This document shows, piece after piece, positions 1 to 10,972 of a stretch of DNA of 64,000 bases. Position numbers and translations under genes: made by a program. How positions within the stretch are numbered: the first letter of the stretch is position 1; each line of letters starts with the position of its first letter. The DNA is from Oceanicella actignis (lineage in GTDB: Bacteria > Pseudomonadota > Alphaproteobacteria > Rhodobacterales > Rhodobacteraceae): positions 1 through 64,000 of the forward strand of contig NZ_VNHJ01000008.1 of assembly GCF_008124525.1 (NCBI RefSeq). The letters run 5' to 3'. The notes under the pieces are model-generated. The model made no database searches and had not been told where the DNA came from. It worked only from the letters and a program-made list of their open reading frames with translations.

Positions 1-131
1 TCCGAACCGAAAGGCACGTTCCCACGCGTTACTCACCCGTCCGCCGCTGACCCCGAAGGGCCCGCTCGACTTGCATGTGTTAGGCCTGCCGCCAGCGTTC
101 GTTCTGAGCCAGGATCAAACTCTCAAGTTGA
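1..131 (-). rRNA. 16S ribosomal RNA, 5' end (partial)
   Basis: Read on the minus strand, the sequence carries the universal 5' 16S primer region (AGAGTTTGATCCTGGCTCAG, positions 108-127 in reverse complement), followed by the GAACGAACGCTGGCGGCAGG segment typical of Alphaproteobacteria and the ACACATGCAAGTCGAGCG and GTGAGTAACGCGTGGG segments. Only about 130 nt of the gene lie inside the window; the rest continues beyond the left edge. The exact mature 5' end is estimated. A short inverted repeat (CGTCGCT-C-AGCGACG, 134-148) sits just upstream and may take part in precursor processing. Confidence 0.97.
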
Positions 132-337
132 AACGTCGCTCAGCGACGTCCTTGACGTTCGAACCTCTGCACATCGTCACTCTCGACATGCTCAAGTCCC
201 CTCACGGAAAACCCGAGCCGCCAAGCGTGAAGCTGACACCTCATCATCGAGCCAGCCAAAAGCCAGCCCTAGAGGCCGATATCCAGACGTCCGGTCGTCG
301 AAACAACCCAGCCGTCCGCATATCCCTTCCATACGCA

Positions 338-350
338 ATGTCAAAGAGCC
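338..350 (-). promoter_or_regulatory. rRNA leader boxA antitermination element
   Basis: On the minus strand this reads GGCTCTTTGACAT, a close match to the boxA consensus (TGCTCTTTAACA) bound by NusB/S10 in rRNA leaders. It lies between the predicted rrn promoter and the 16S 5' end, where boxA is expected. Identification is by motif and position only. Confidence 0.7.
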
Positions 351-461
351 GAGCGACAGACGACGAGTGCGTTCCCTTGCAAAAACGCGCCCCGAAATCC
401 GTGCCGCCGCTGAACCAACCCCGAGGCGACGTCGCCGCCGCCCTCGCTGCCGGTGACGCGC

Positions 462-490
462 TATCTAGGAGATTCGAAATCCCAACGCAA
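462..490 (-). promoter_or_regulatory. predicted rrn operon promoter
   Basis: On the minus strand, TTGCGT (485-490), a 17-nt spacer and TAGATA (462-467) form a sigma-70-like promoter, preceded by a T-rich tract (503-510) that could act as an UP-like element. Transcription would start near 455 and give a leader of about 325 nt before 16S. The -35 hexamer departs from TTGACA, so this is tentative. The remainder of 131-509 is rRNA leader and holds no convincing protein gene. Confidence 0.4.
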
Positions 491-509
491 CCCCATTCTC
501 GCAAAAAAA

Positions 510-1406
510 TCACGCGGACGTCACGGAAGCGTCATGCGCGTCGGAGCCATGCCCTTGAACCTGCTCGAGTTTCACCGCCGTGTCGGGGCTCAGGCGCGCG
601 AGCGCGTTTTCGGGGCCGCGCGCCGGCAGGGCCAGAATCCGGGCGCAAAGAACGGCCTCGGCGAAGGCGGCGATGGGCGTCGTCAGAGGATCGACGACTC
701 GCCACGCGCCGAGGCCTGACGGGGCGGGCGCAAGACGCGCCGAAAGCGCCGCCGGGCCGCCGCGCAGCACGATCGTCGGCGGCCCCTCCTTACGCTGGAT
801 CGAAAAGACGCGCGCGATTCGCTCGCCCGCCTCGGCCATGAGGTCCGGCCCGGGCGGCGGCAGAAGCCAGGCCGCCCTGGCCGCGATCACCTTGTCGAAG
901 GCGTGCGCGCGCAGCCGCCGCCGGCCGAACAGCCCCGCGGCCAGCGCATCCTGCGTCGCGTCCTGCGCGCCCAGCGCAAGCCCCACCGTGGCGCGCAGCA
1001 TCGGCGGCGCGCCGAGGCGATCCAGCATGAGGGTCCGCGGCAGCACCTCGGCCAGAAGCTGCTCGGGCCCCGCCTCGGGGTCGTAGCAGATCGGCGCGAT
1101 GGCTTCGGCCCTGGAGAGGCTGTGGAACAGCTGCACCACCAGATCCGCCCGCGCATGGGGCGCCATCGCCGCGGCGGCGGGCGCGTCGGCATGCTCGGGC
1201 GGCAGGCGCAGCGGCCGCAGGCCGCGAAACAGCGCGCCATTCGCCGGGTTCGCATGGAGCGGCCCCTCGACGATCAGCGCGCCCTCGCCCGCCGGGCGGA
1301 CCTCGGCCGTCGCGGGCGCGGGCAGCATGGGCGCCAACGCCCGGCTGACCGCCCGCCGCGCCCCGCCGAAAGCGGCGCGCGCCCACAAAACGCGCAAAGA
1401 CTTCAC
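510..1406 (-). CDS. hypothetical protein, possibly a degenerate GT61-type glycosyltransferase
   Basis: The protein of about 298 residues has no clear signal peptide or membrane segment. Its C-terminal part (VFSIQRKEG..., then VVDPLTTPIAAFAEAVLCARILALPARGPEN in pieces) resembles in spacing the C-terminal fold of DUF563/GT61 glycosyltransferases, in which a conserved HGAG segment follows a VDP...S..EQ segment. Here the HGAG equivalent is ARGP, so catalytic residues may be lost. The start is uncertain: GTG at 1406 is chosen, while an in-frame TTG at 1463 would leave only 2 bp to the divergent neighbour at 1466. Pairing with another glycosyltransferase-like gene supports a role in surface polysaccharide or glycan modification, but this is inference. 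It could equally be an unrelated alphaproteobacterial protein. Confidence 0.5.
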   Translation of the reverse strand: MKSLRVLWARAAFGGARRAVSRALAPMLPAPATAEVRPAGEGALIVEGPLHANPANGALFRGLRPLRLPPEHADAPAAAAMAPHARADLVVQLFHSLSRAEAIAPICYDPEAGPEQLLAEVLPRTLMLDRLGAPPMLRATVGLALGAQDATQDALAAGLFGRRRLRAHAFDKVIAARAAWLLPPPGPDLMAEAGERIARVFSIQRKEGPPTIVLRGGPAALSARLAPAPSGLGAWRVVDPLTTPIAAFAEAVLCARILALPARGPENALARLSPDTAVKLEQVQGHGSDAHDASVTSA

Positions 1407-1465
1407 CTGCCACCCGTTGTATTGGAACCCGTGGAAAGGGGCCCTGGCCCCGGCGGAGGGCAAGA

Positions 1466-2200
1466 ATGTCGGACCAGCTGATCGACCTCAACGTCTTTTC
1501 CAACGTCGCGTCGCCCGATCCGGCGCACAACCTGGCGCATCATGCCATCCGCTCGGCCTTCGAGACGTTCGGCCCCCATCTGCGCCCCCGGCTTTTCGTG
1601 GACCCGAACCCGAACCCAGAGGGCTTCGACGCCTGGATCGCGCGCACGCGCGACGCGCTGGCGCGTCTGGGTCTGCCCGCGCCCGAGGTCGCGCGCACAT
1701 GCGGGCTGAGCGACGGGTTCCGCCAGGCGATCGAATCGGCGCGCTCGTCGCACGCGATCATGCTCGAACATGATTTCGTGTTCATCCGCCGGCGAATCCG
1801 GCACGGCCTGCCCGAGCTGACGGCAGGCATGGAGGCAGCGCGCATCACCCATCTGCGCTTCAACAAGCGCTGGAACCGTCCGGTGGGCTACGACTACTTC
1901 ATGCGCGAGCTGACCGACGCGCCTTTCCCCTGCTGCCGCGTGTCGGGGCGTTCGAACAATCCGCAGATCATCGAGATCGACTTCTACCGCCGGCGCGTCC
2001 TGCCCGTGCTGGACCCGGCCGCGCGCAAGGCCGCGGGGCTGGAGGGCAACATCTGCGACTTCGTCGGCGGCGGCCATGTCTACGGCCCGCTGGGGCACCT
2101 GGCCACCGTGGCGCATCTGGACGGGCGGCGGCGCCGGCTCAAGGACGGGCTTGCGCGCGGGCTGCACCTGCTGCGCGCGCGCGCCGCGGGCGGCGTCTGA
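1466..2200 (+). CDS. putative glycosyltransferase-like protein
   Basis: A 244-residue soluble protein. The segment MLEHDFVFI (about residues 98-106) followed by THLRFNKRWN resembles the strand and acidic motif region of GT-A-fold glycosyltransferases (an EHD/EDD-type metal site), and a later IIEIDFYRR and CDFVGGGHVYG segment is compatible with an acceptor-binding half. No transmembrane helix is visible. It begins with a good ATG and diverges from the glycosyltransferase-like gene on the opposite strand, so the two may be co-regulated. I cannot name substrate or product; family assignment is by motif only and a profile search would be needed to confirm it. Confidence 0.5.
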   Translation: MSDQLIDLNVFSNVASPDPAHNLAHHAIRSAFETFGPHLRPRLFVDPNPNPEGFDAWIARTRDALARLGLPAPEVARTCGLSDGFRQAIESARSSHAIMLEHDFVFIRRRIRHGLPELTAGMEAARITHLRFNKRWNRPVGYDYFMRELTDAPFPCCRVSGRSNNPQIIEIDFYRRRVLPVLDPAARKAAGLEGNICDFVGGGHVYGPLGHLATVAHLDGRRRRLKDGLARGLHLLRARAAGGV

Positions 2201-2224
2201 GCGCGGCGCGGGCGGGCCGGCGCG

Positions 2225-2255
2225 AAAAAGGGGGCGAGGCATGCGCCCCGCCCCC
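2225..2255 (-). terminator. Rho-independent terminator of clpB
   Basis: On the minus strand a GGGGGCG...CGCCCCC stem (2230-2236 with 2249-2255) is followed by TTTTT (2225-2229). It lies 26 bp past the clpB stop codon. Confidence 0.65.
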
Positions 2256-2280
2256 TGGCCAGCCCCGCAAGGGGCCGCCT

Positions 2281-4890
<2,610 letters not shown>

Positions 4891-4993
4891 TTGCGTCTCC
4901 TTCTCAGCGCCCCGCCGCCGTCCGCGATGCGGCCCGCCGGCCGGGGCCCGGCGCTCTTGCGGGCGCCCCTGCGCGGCGCGCCCCTCGGCGTCG

Positions 4994-5022
4994 ATATGGG
5001 CGCCGCGGGGCGCGCGCTCAAG
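4994..5022 (-). promoter_or_regulatory. sigma-32 (RpoH) type promoter for clpB
   Basis: On the minus strand CTTGAG (5017-5022), a 16-nt spacer and CCCATAT (4994-5000) match the RpoH consensus (CTTGAAA, about 13-16 nt, CCCCATAT). It lies in the divergent clpB-pyrF intergenic region, about 104 bp before the clpB start, and fits the known heat-shock control of clpB. Confidence 0.65.
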
Positions 5023-5088
5023 ACCCCGGCGCGCTTGCCAGCGGCGGCCGCGGCGGCTATCGCTGCCCGCGACCCGACGGAGAAAGCC

Positions 5089-5826
5089 ATGTCCGACCAA
5101 GCCCCCCGCCCTACCGAAACCCGCCCCGCACCCGACCCGCGCGAGCGCCTGATCGTCGCCCTCGACGTGCCCAACGCCCTGGCCGGGCTCGAGCTGGCCG
5201 ACCGGCTGGGCGACAGCGTGCGCTTCTACAAGATCGGGCTGGGCATGCTCACCGGCGGCGGGCTGGCGCTGGCCAACGAGCTCAAGGAGCGCGGCAAGCG
5301 CGTGTTCCTCGACATGAAGCTGTTCGACATCGGCGCCACGGTCGAGGCGGCCGTGCGGGGCCTGGCGCAGTTCGAGCCCGACTTCCTGACCGTGCACGGC
5401 GATCCGCATGTGGTGCGCGCCGCCGTGGCCGGGCGCGGGGCGGCGCCGACGCGGATCCTGGCGGTGACGGTGCTCACCAGCCTCGACCGCGCCGATCTGG
5501 ACGAGGCCCTGATGGCCCCGGGCGACGTCGCCGAGCTTGCGCTCGAGCGCGCCCGCCGCGCCTTCGCCGCCGGGGCGGACGGGGTCATCGCCTCGCCGCG
5601 CGAGGCCGCCGCCATCCGCGCCCTGCCCGAGGCCGAGGGGCGGCTGATCGTCACCCCCGGCGTGCGCCCCTCGGGCGCCGCGCGGGGCGATCAGAAGCGC
5701 GTCGCCTCGCCCGCCGAGGCCATCGCCGCGGGGGCCGATCACATCGTCGTCGGCCGCCCCATCTGGCAGGCCGACGATCCGCGCGCCGCCGCCGAGGCCG
5801 TGCAGGCCGAGATCGCCGCGCTCTGA
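5089..5826 (+). CDS. pyrF: orotidine 5'-phosphate decarboxylase
   Basis: Decarboxylates OMP to UMP, the last step of de novo pyrimidine synthesis. The 245-residue length is typical. The catalytic motif [11 protein letters not shown] (Asp-x-Lys-x-x-Asp) is intact near residues 81-91, the first strand reads LIVALDVPN with the substrate-binding Asp, and the C-terminal phosphate-binding part reads VTPGVRPSG...[10 protein letters not shown]. The ATG at 5089 was chosen because upstream sequence is low-complexity and the first 20 residues form the usual short variable tail; GACGGAGAAAG supplies a ribosome site. It is divergent from clpB and followed 39 bp later by dinB. Confidence 0.97.
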   Translation: MSDQAPRPTETRPAPDPRERLIVALDVPNALAGLELADRLGDSVRFYKIGLGMLTGGGLALANELKERGKRVFLDMKLFDIGATVEAAVRGLAQFEPDFLTVHGDPHVVRAAVAGRGAAPTRILAVTVLTSLDRADLDEALMAPGDVAELALERARRAFAAGADGVIASPREAAAIRALPEAEGRLIVTPGVRPSGAARGDQKRVASPAEAIAAGADHIVVGRPIWQADDPRAAAEAVQAEIAAL

Positions 5827-5865
5827 GCGCTGGCGCGCCGGCCCGCGCGCGCGCATGATCGGCGC

Positions 5866-7215
5866 ATGACGCCCGCCCTGCCCGCCCTGTGCCGCGACTG
5901 CCTGCGCCGCTTCTCGGCGCCGCCGGGGCCCGGACGCGCGCGCTGCCCCGCCTGCCGCTCGCCGCGCACGCTGCGTCATGCCGAGCTCGAGACGCTCTCC
6001 ATCGCCCATGTCGATTGCGACGCCTTCTATGCTTCGGTCGAGAAGCGCGACGACCCCGCGCTGCGCGACCGCCCCGTGATCGTGGGCGGCGGGCGGCGCG
6101 GCGTGGTTTCGGCCGCCTGCTATCTGGCGCGCATGCGGGGGGTGCGCTCGGCCATGCCCATGTTCCAGGCCATGCGCCTGTGCCCCGACGCCGCCGTGCG
6201 CGCGCCGCGCATGGAGGTCTACGCCCACGCCTCGCGCCGCATCCGCGCGCTGATGGACGAGCTCACCCCCCTGGTCGAGCCGCTTTCGCTGGACGAGGCG
6301 TTTCTGGACCTGTCGGGCTGCGAGCGCCTGCACCGCGCGCCCCCAGCCGCGCTTCTGGCGCGGCTGGCGCGGCGCATCGAGGACGAGGTCGGCGTGACCG
6401 TCTCGGTCGGGCTGAGCCATTGCAAGTTCCTGGCCAAGATCGCCTCGGACCTGGACAAGCCACGCGGTTATTCGCTGATCGGGCGCGCCGAGACCGAGGA
6501 CTTCCTGCGCGACAAGCCGCTGTCGATCATCTGGGGCGTGGGCGAGGCGACGCGCGCGCGCCTTGCGCGCGACGGGCTGACCCATGTGCGCGACGTTCTG
6601 CGCGCCGATCCGCGCCAGCTGATCGCGCGCCACGGGGCCATGGGCCGACGCCTGCTCGAGCTGGCGCAAGGGCGCGACTCGCGCAAGGTCGCCCCCGACG
6701 CGCCGACCCGCTCGCTGTCGGCGGAAACGACCTTCGAGGCCGACCTGTCGGCGCCCGACCTGCTGGACGCGCATCTGTGGCGTCTGGTCGAGAAGGTGGC
6801 CGCCCGCGCCAAGGCGCGCGGGCTGGCGGGGCGGGTGGCGACGCTCAAGCTCAAGCGCGCGGACCACCGCCTTCTGACGCGGCGCGCGACGCTGACCGAG
6901 CCGACCCAGCTGGCCGATCGCCTGCACCGCGCCCTGCGCCCGCTGCTCGAGCGCGCGCTGCCCGAAGCGCCCTTCCGCCTGATCGGCGCCGGGCTGAGCG
7001 AGCTGACCCAGGCGCAGGAGGGCGACCGCATGGCCGACCTTCTCGACCCTGACGCCGCGCGCCGCGCCCAGGCCGAGCGCGCCGCCGATCTGATCCGCGC
7101 GCGCTTCGGCGACGGCGCGATCGCCAAGGGCCGGGCCTTGTCCGCCGGCGGATTCCGCATCAGCGAAAAGAAGTCGTCGACGACGCGCGGCGGCGGCGCG
7201 GCCGATCAGGATTAG
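5866..7215 (+). CDS. dinB: DNA polymerase IV (Y family) with N-terminal zinc-ribbon-like extension
   Basis: Error-prone translesion polymerase, 449 residues. The palm motif is [19 protein letters not shown] (about 45-63) and the second catalytic pair is in SLDEAFLD (about 142-149), so all three acidic metal ligands are present. Helix-hairpin-helix thumb and little-finger regions follow ([15 protein letters not shown]). The first 40 residues contain CRDC and CPAC pairs, a four-cysteine zinc-ribbon-like module that precedes the usual DinB start; such extensions occur in alphaproteobacterial DinB proteins. No GTTC-N7-GTTC LexA box is visible in the 39 bp upstream, so the gene may be read through from pyrF. 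Confidence 0.96.
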   Translation: MTPALPALCRDCLRRFSAPPGPGRARCPACRSPRTLRHAELETLSIAHVDCDAFYASVEKRDDPALRDRPVIVGGGRRGVVSAACYLARMRGVRSAMPMFQAMRLCPDAAVRAPRMEVYAHASRRIRALMDELTPLVEPLSLDEAFLDLSGCERLHRAPPAALLARLARRIEDEVGVTVSVGLSHCKFLAKIASDLDKPRGYSLIGRAETEDFLRDKPLSIIWGVGEATRARLARDGLTHVRDVLRADPRQLIARHGAMGRRLLELAQGRDSRKVAPDAPTRSLSAETTFEADLSAPDLLDAHLWRLVEKVAARAKARGLAGRVATLKLKRADHRLLTRRATLTEPTQLADRLHRALRPLLERALPEAPFRLIGAGLSELTQAQEGDRMADLLDPDAARRAQAERAADLIRARFGDGAIAKGRALSAGGFRISEKKSSTTRGGGAADQD

Positions 7216-7223
7216 GATTTCAT

Positions 7224-7244
7224 AACATGACGATACGTCATGTT
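7224..7244. repeat. perfect inverted repeat upstream of the small RNA promoter
   Basis: AACATGACG-ATA-CGTCATGTT is a 9-bp perfect inverted repeat with a 3-nt centre. It begins 8 bp after the dinB stop and lies about 20 bp upstream of the predicted -35 element of the small RNA. It could be a dimeric regulator operator or the 3' hairpin of the dinB transcript. It is not followed by a T tract, so a terminator role is less likely. Confidence 0.6.
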
Positions 7245-7263
7245 GCTACGCAGCAAAAATCGG

Positions 7264-7292
7264 CTTGCCAATGCTGCACCGCACCCCTATCG
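7264..7292 (+). promoter_or_regulatory. predicted sigma-70 promoter for the small RNA
   Basis: CTTGCC (7264-7269), a 17-nt spacer and CTATCG (7287-7292) resemble the alphaproteobacterial CTTGAC-N17-CTATAT consensus. Transcription would begin near 7298-7300, giving a transcript of about 77 nt that ends at the terminator. Confidence 0.5.
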
Positions 7293-7297
7293 TTGTC

Positions 7298-7374
7298 ATG
7301 TGGCGTCTGACGTCACCGCCCATTCGGGCGTTTCCTCCCTAGACTTGGGCCGCGCCAGTCGCGGCCCTTTTTTT
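7298..7374 (+). ncRNA. probable MmgR / alpha-r8 family small regulatory RNA
   Basis: The dinB-hutG gap is less GC-rich than its surroundings and has the layout of a trans-acting sRNA gene: own promoter, two short stems (GCGTC/GACGT near 7303-7313 and CGCCC/GGGCG near 7316-7330), the unpaired motif TTTCCTCCCT (7331-7340), and a strong Rho-independent terminator. The unpaired UUUCCUCCCU just before the terminator hairpin and the length of about 77 nt are, as I recall, hallmarks of the alpha-r8 family whose member MmgR limits polyhydroxybutyrate accumulation in Sinorhizobium. The motif is complementary to Shine-Dalgarno sequences. The PHB genes in this window make that role attractive. Family assignment is from memory of the motif and not from a covariance search. 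Confidence 0.6.
7347..7374 (+). terminator. Rho-independent terminator of the small RNA
   Basis: GGGCCGCG (7347-7354), loop CCAGT, CGCGGCCC (7360-7367), then seven T residues (7368-7374). The T tract is on the plus strand only, so it terminates rightward transcription. Confidence 0.9.
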
Positions 7375-7418
7375 CGTCGGGAGGTTCCTTTTCCGGCAAG
7401 CCGGCGCGGCGGCCGCGA

Positions 7419-8285
7419 TCACTCCGCCGCCAGGGCGCCTTCGGCCCGCGCGGCGGCGCACAAGGCCTCGATCACCGGACGCAGGGCGGCGCGGATCTCG
7501 TCGAAGGCGGGGCCGGGCTCGATGCGGCGCTCGTCCAGATACAGGCCGCGGTCGATCTCGACCTGCAGGGCATGCACCCCGCGCGTGGGCCGCCCATGGC
7601 GCGCGGTGATGTAGCCGCCGGCGAAGGGCGCGTTGCGGACCACCGAGAAGCCCGCCTTGCGGAAGGCCTCTTCGGCAAGCGCCGTCAGCCAGCGCCCGCA
7701 GGCCGCCCCGTGCAGGTCGCCAAGAACGATGTCGGGACGCCGGACATGGCGCGGCAGCGCGCGCAGGGCGTCCGAGGGCATGGAGTGGCAGTCGATCAGC
7801 ACCGCCGCCCCCGCCTGCGCGCGCGCCTCGGCCAGCAGGCCCTCGAGCGCCCTGTGATAGGGTGCGTGCGTCCGGCGCAGCCGCGCGGCGGCCTCGGACA
7901 GGGGCAGCTTGCCTTCGTAGATCGGCGCGCCCTCGGCCACGATGCGCGGAATCACGCCCAGCCCCGCCGCGACGCGCGGATTGGCGCCGGCCGCGCGCAC
8001 GCCCTCGATCAGGGCGGGGTCCAGCTCGTCCGGCGCGCGGTTCAGGTCCACATAGGCGCGCGAATCAAGCGCATGGATCAGCGGCGCGCCGCAACGCGGG
8101 GCATGGTCGAAAAGCCGTTCGACATACGCATCCTCGGACCGTCGCAGGGCAAGGCCCGACAGGCGCGCGCGGCGCAGCATCTGCGGCGGAAAGCGCCGCC
8201 CGCTGTGGGGCGAGCTGAACACCGCGCCGCAGGCCGGAGCCGCGGGACCGGGACGCTCGATGCGGAAGGGCTCGTCCATGCTCAT
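7419..8285 (-). CDS. hutG: N-formylglutamate amidohydrolase family protein
   Basis: An FGase-family enzyme of 288 residues, which in histidine degradation hydrolyses N-formyl-L-glutamate to formate and glutamate. Family hallmarks are FSSPHSGRRFP near the N-terminus, SRAYVDLNRAPDELD, YEGKLPLSEA, VLIDCHSMPS and VVRNAPFAGGYITARHGRP...ALQVEIDRGLYLDE. The His, Asp and Glu residues in these blocks probably bind the metal. No other hut gene is adjacent, so substrate could differ: alphaproteobacteria often carry stand-alone members. A second ATG at 8279 is an alternative start. It is flanked by a small RNA terminator on one side and a strong hairpin after pckA on the other. Confidence 0.85.
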   Translation of the reverse strand: MSMDEPFRIERPGPAAPACGAVFSSPHSGRRFPPQMLRRARLSGLALRRSEDAYVERLFDHAPRCGAPLIHALDSRAYVDLNRAPDELDPALIEGVRAAGANPRVAAGLGVIPRIVAEGAPIYEGKLPLSEAAARLRRTHAPYHRALEGLLAEARAQAGAAVLIDCHSMPSDALRALPRHVRRPDIVLGDLHGAACGRWLTALAEEAFRKAGFSVVRNAPFAGGYITARHGRPTRGVHALQVEIDRGLYLDERRIEPGPAFDEIRAALRPVIEALCAAARAEGALAAE

Positions 8286-8302
8286 GCCCGCGACTATAGA
8301 AC

Positions 8303-8337
8303 GGGGCGCGCGCCGCGCAACCGCCGGCGCGCGCCCC
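8303..8337 (-). terminator. strong GC hairpin downstream of pckA
   Basis: A perfect 12-bp stem (GGGGCGCGCGCC at 8303-8314 with GGCGCGCGCCCC at 8326-8337) lies 27 bp after the pckA stop. Only GTTCT follows on the minus strand, so it may be a Rho-dependent or weak intrinsic terminator. Confidence 0.45.
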
Positions 8338-8364
8338 TCGCGCGATGGTCAGATGCGACGCGCC

Positions 8365-9969
8365 TCAGGCGACCTTGGGCGCGGCCGCGCGCACGTCCTC
8401 GCCGACATGCGCCTCGTACTGGGCGAAATTGGCCGCGAACATCTCGACCAGGCGCCGGGCCTGCGCGTCATAGGCGGCGGGGTCGGCCCAGGTGGCGCGC
8501 GGGTCCAGCAGCCGGTCCTCGACGCCCGGCACGCTGACGGGAACCTCGAAGCCGAAATTCGGATCCTTGCGGAAGGCCGCGCCGTTCAGGCTGCCGTCCA
8601 GCGCCGCCGAAAGCAGCGCGCGCGTCGCCTTGATCGGCATGCGCGAGCCGACCCCGTAGGCGCCGCCCGTCCAGCCCGTGTTCACCAGCCAGCACGAGGC
8701 CCCGTGCCGGGCGATCTTGTCGCGCAGCAGCGCGCCGTAGACCTCGGGGCGGCGGGGCATGAAGGGCGCGCCGAAGCAGGTCGAGAAGGTCGGCTCGGGC
8801 TCGGTCACGCCCTGCTCGGTGCCCGCCACCTTCGAGGTGAAGCCCGACAGGAAGTGATACATCGCCTGCGCCGGCGTCAGGCGCGCGATCGGCGGCAGCA
8901 CGCCGAAGGCGTCGCAGGTCAGCATGACCACGTTGCGCGGCGCGCCGGCCATGCCGGTTTCCGAGGCGTTCGAGATGTAGTGCAGCGGATAGGCGCAACG
9001 GGTGTTGGCCGTCAGGCTGTCGTCCTCGAAGTCGATCTCGCGCGTGAGGGGGTCGTAGACCATGTTCTCGATCACGGTCGCGAACTTGCGCGTGGTGGCG
9101 TAGATCTCGGGCTCGGCCTCGGGGCTGAGGTTGATCGTCTTGGCATAGCAGCCGCCCTCGAAGTTGAAGACGCCGCGATCGGTCCAGCCATGCTCGTCGT
9201 CGCCGATCAGCGTGCGCGAGGGATCGGCCGACAGCGTCGTCTTGCCCGTGCCCGACAGGCCGAAGAACACGGCCGCGTCCGACGGATCGCCCATCGCGTG
9301 GTTGGCCGAGCAGTGCATCGGCATCACGCCGCGCTCGGGCAGCAGGTAGTTGAGCACCGAGAACACGGCCTTCTTGTTCTCGCCGGCATAGGCGGTGCCG
9401 CCGATCAGGATCAGCTTGCGCTCGAACGAGATCGCGATGACCGTTTCGGAGCGGCAGCCATGGCGCGCCGGGTCGGCCTTGAACGAGGGCGCGTTGATGA
9501 TCGTGAAGCCGGGCTCGAAGCTGGCCAGCTCTTCGGCGGCGGGGCGGCGCAGCAGGTGGCGGCAGAACAGCGCGTGCCAGGCCAGCTCGGCCACCACGCG
9601 CACGTTCAGCCGGTGCGCGGGATCGGCGCCGCCGTAAAGATCCTCGACGAACAGCTCGGCGCCGTTCAGATGCGCGACCATGTCGGCGCGCAGGCGCTCG
9701 AAGGCGTCGGGCTCCATGGCGGCGTTGTTCTCCCACCATATGTGGGGCTCGACCGAGGGCTCGCGCACCACGAACTTGTCCTTGGGCGAGCGGCCGGTGT
9801 GCCGGCCGGTCGAGACGAGCAGAGGCCCGCCATTCCCCAGATCGCCCTCGCCGCGCCGCAGCGCCTCCTCGACCAGAACCGCCTCGTTGAGGTTGTAGTG
9901 GACGGCCTTCGCGCCGGTGACGCCCAGCTCCGACAACGGATGCGCAGGGTTGAAGACGCCTCGCTCCAT
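8365..9969 (-). CDS. pckA: phosphoenolpyruvate carboxykinase (ATP)
   Basis: Converts oxaloacetate plus ATP to phosphoenolpyruvate and CO2, the entry step of gluconeogenesis. At 534 residues it is full length for the ATP-dependent type. Visible motifs: [14 protein letters not shown] (substrate binding), the Walker-A-like kinase loop [13 protein letters not shown], the metal-binding LIGDDEHGW, and [12 protein letters not shown], followed by the C-terminal [11 protein letters not shown]. The gene is divergent from chvI across a 296-bp gap; in rhizobia and relatives pckA sits next to chvIG in the same way and is linked to that two-component system. No clear promoter elements could be fixed in the gap. 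Confidence 0.98.
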   Translation of the reverse strand: MERGVFNPAHPLSELGVTGAKAVHYNLNEAVLVEEALRRGEGDLGNGGPLLVSTGRHTGRSPKDKFVVREPSVEPHIWWENNAAMEPDAFERLRADMVAHLNGAELFVEDLYGGADPAHRLNVRVVAELAWHALFCRHLLRRPAAEELASFEPGFTIINAPSFKADPARHGCRSETVIAISFERKLILIGGTAYAGENKKAVFSVLNYLLPERGVMPMHCSANHAMGDPSDAAVFFGLSGTGKTTLSADPSRTLIGDDEHGWTDRGVFNFEGGCYAKTINLSPEAEPEIYATTRKFATVIENMVYDPLTREIDFEDDSLTANTRCAYPLHYISNASETGMAGAPRNVVMLTCDAFGVLPPIARLTPAQAMYHFLSGFTSKVAGTEQGVTEPEPTFSTCFGAPFMPRRPEVYGALLRDKIARHGASCWLVNTGWTGGAYGVGSRMPIKATRALLSAALDGSLNGAAFRKDPNFGFEVPVSVPGVEDRLLDPRATWADPAAYDAQARRLVEMFAANFAQYEAHVGEDVRAAAPKVA

Positions 9970-10265
9970 GCTCGCTAGCTCCTCGCAATGTCATGCGGCG
10001 CGCCGGGCGCCGCCGGTGCCGGCCCGCCCCCACGACGAGCCGGAGGGCGCGGCGGGCGATTCCGGCCCGCGCACCATTCCTGCGCGCTCCTTAGCACGGG
10101 GAAAAGATTATTGCAGCGCCCAACAAGACGACTCTTTGGCGCACCTGCGCCTTGCTGTCGCCGCAATCGCGCTACGTTCTTTCGCGGCGCCCCCGGGGGC
10201 CTGTATGATGCGCGCGCGGCCGCTCCCGGAGGCGAAGCAAGGCCGCGCCGCAGGAGAAACGCCGA

Positions 10266-10964
10266 ATGACCCAGATCGCGCTCGTGGACGACGACCGCAA
10301 CATCCTCACCTCGGTGTCCATCGCGCTCGAGGCCGAGGGCTTCGAGGTGCGCGCCTACGCCGACCCGACCGCCGCGCTGGCGGCGCTGACGCAGACGCCG
10401 CCCGACCTTGCCGTGTTCGACATCAAGATGCCGCGCATGGACGGAATGGAGCTGTTGCGCCGCCTGCGGCAGAAATCGGATCTGCCGGTGATTTTCCTGA
10501 CCTCGAAGGACGAGGAGATCGACGAGGTTCTGGGCCTGCGCATGGGCGCCGACGACTATGTGCGCAAGCCCTTCTCGCAACGCCTTCTGGTCGAGCGCAT
10601 CCGCGCCGTGCTGCGCCGCCGCGACGCCGGGGCCGACGAGGCCGAGCGCGGCGAGGCCGACAAGGCCATCCAGCGCGGCAAGCTGACCCTGGACCCGCTG
10701 CGCCATGCCTGCCTGTGGGACGGCAAGCCGGTCACGCTGACCGTGACCGAGTTCCTGATCCTGCAGGCGCTGGCCGCGCGCCCCGGCTTCGTCAAGAGCC
10801 GCGACCAGCTGATGGACGCGGCCTATGACGACCAGGTCTATGTCGACGACCGCACCATCGACAGCCACATCAAGCGCATCCGCAAGAAGTTCCGCGCCGT
10901 GGACGAGGATTTCGCCTCGATCGAGACGCTTTACGGCGTCGGCTACCGCTACAAGGAGGTTTGA
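10266..10964 (+). CDS. chvI: two-component response regulator ChvI (OmpR family)
   Basis: Receiver plus winged-helix regulator, 232 residues. The receiver has DDD (8-10), phospho-acceptor Asp in [15 protein letters not shown] (about residue 52), Thr in FLTSKD and Lys in VRKPFS. The C-terminal OmpR DNA-binding domain ends [16 protein letters not shown]...[11 protein letters not shown], the recognition helix and wing. It controls envelope, acid and carbon responses in Alphaproteobacteria, phosphorylated by the adjacent ChvG. The start follows CAGGAGAAACGCCGA. The stop lies 8 bp before the chvG ATG, so the pair is co-transcribed. Confidence 0.96.
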   Translation: MTQIALVDDDRNILTSVSIALEAEGFEVRAYADPTAALAALTQTPPDLAVFDIKMPRMDGMELLRRLRQKSDLPVIFLTSKDEEIDEVLGLRMGADDYVRKPFSQRLLVERIRAVLRRRDAGADEAERGEADKAIQRGKLTLDPLRHACLWDGKPVTLTVTEFLILQALAARPGFVKSRDQLMDAAYDDQVYVDDRTIDSHIKRIRKKFRAVDEDFASIETLYGVGYRYKEV

Positions 10965-10972
10965 CGCAGCAG

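Noticed and set aside
244-719. Frames in the rRNA leader region
   Set aside because: They overlap the rRNA leader with its boxA and predicted promoter, have arginine-rich translations and no ribosome sites.
4891-6927. Long minus-strand frame continuing upstream of clpB through pyrF and dinB
   Set aside because: It is an antisense shadow of pyrF and dinB in a GC-rich genome. The clpB start at 4890 has a ribosome site and the canonical N-terminus.
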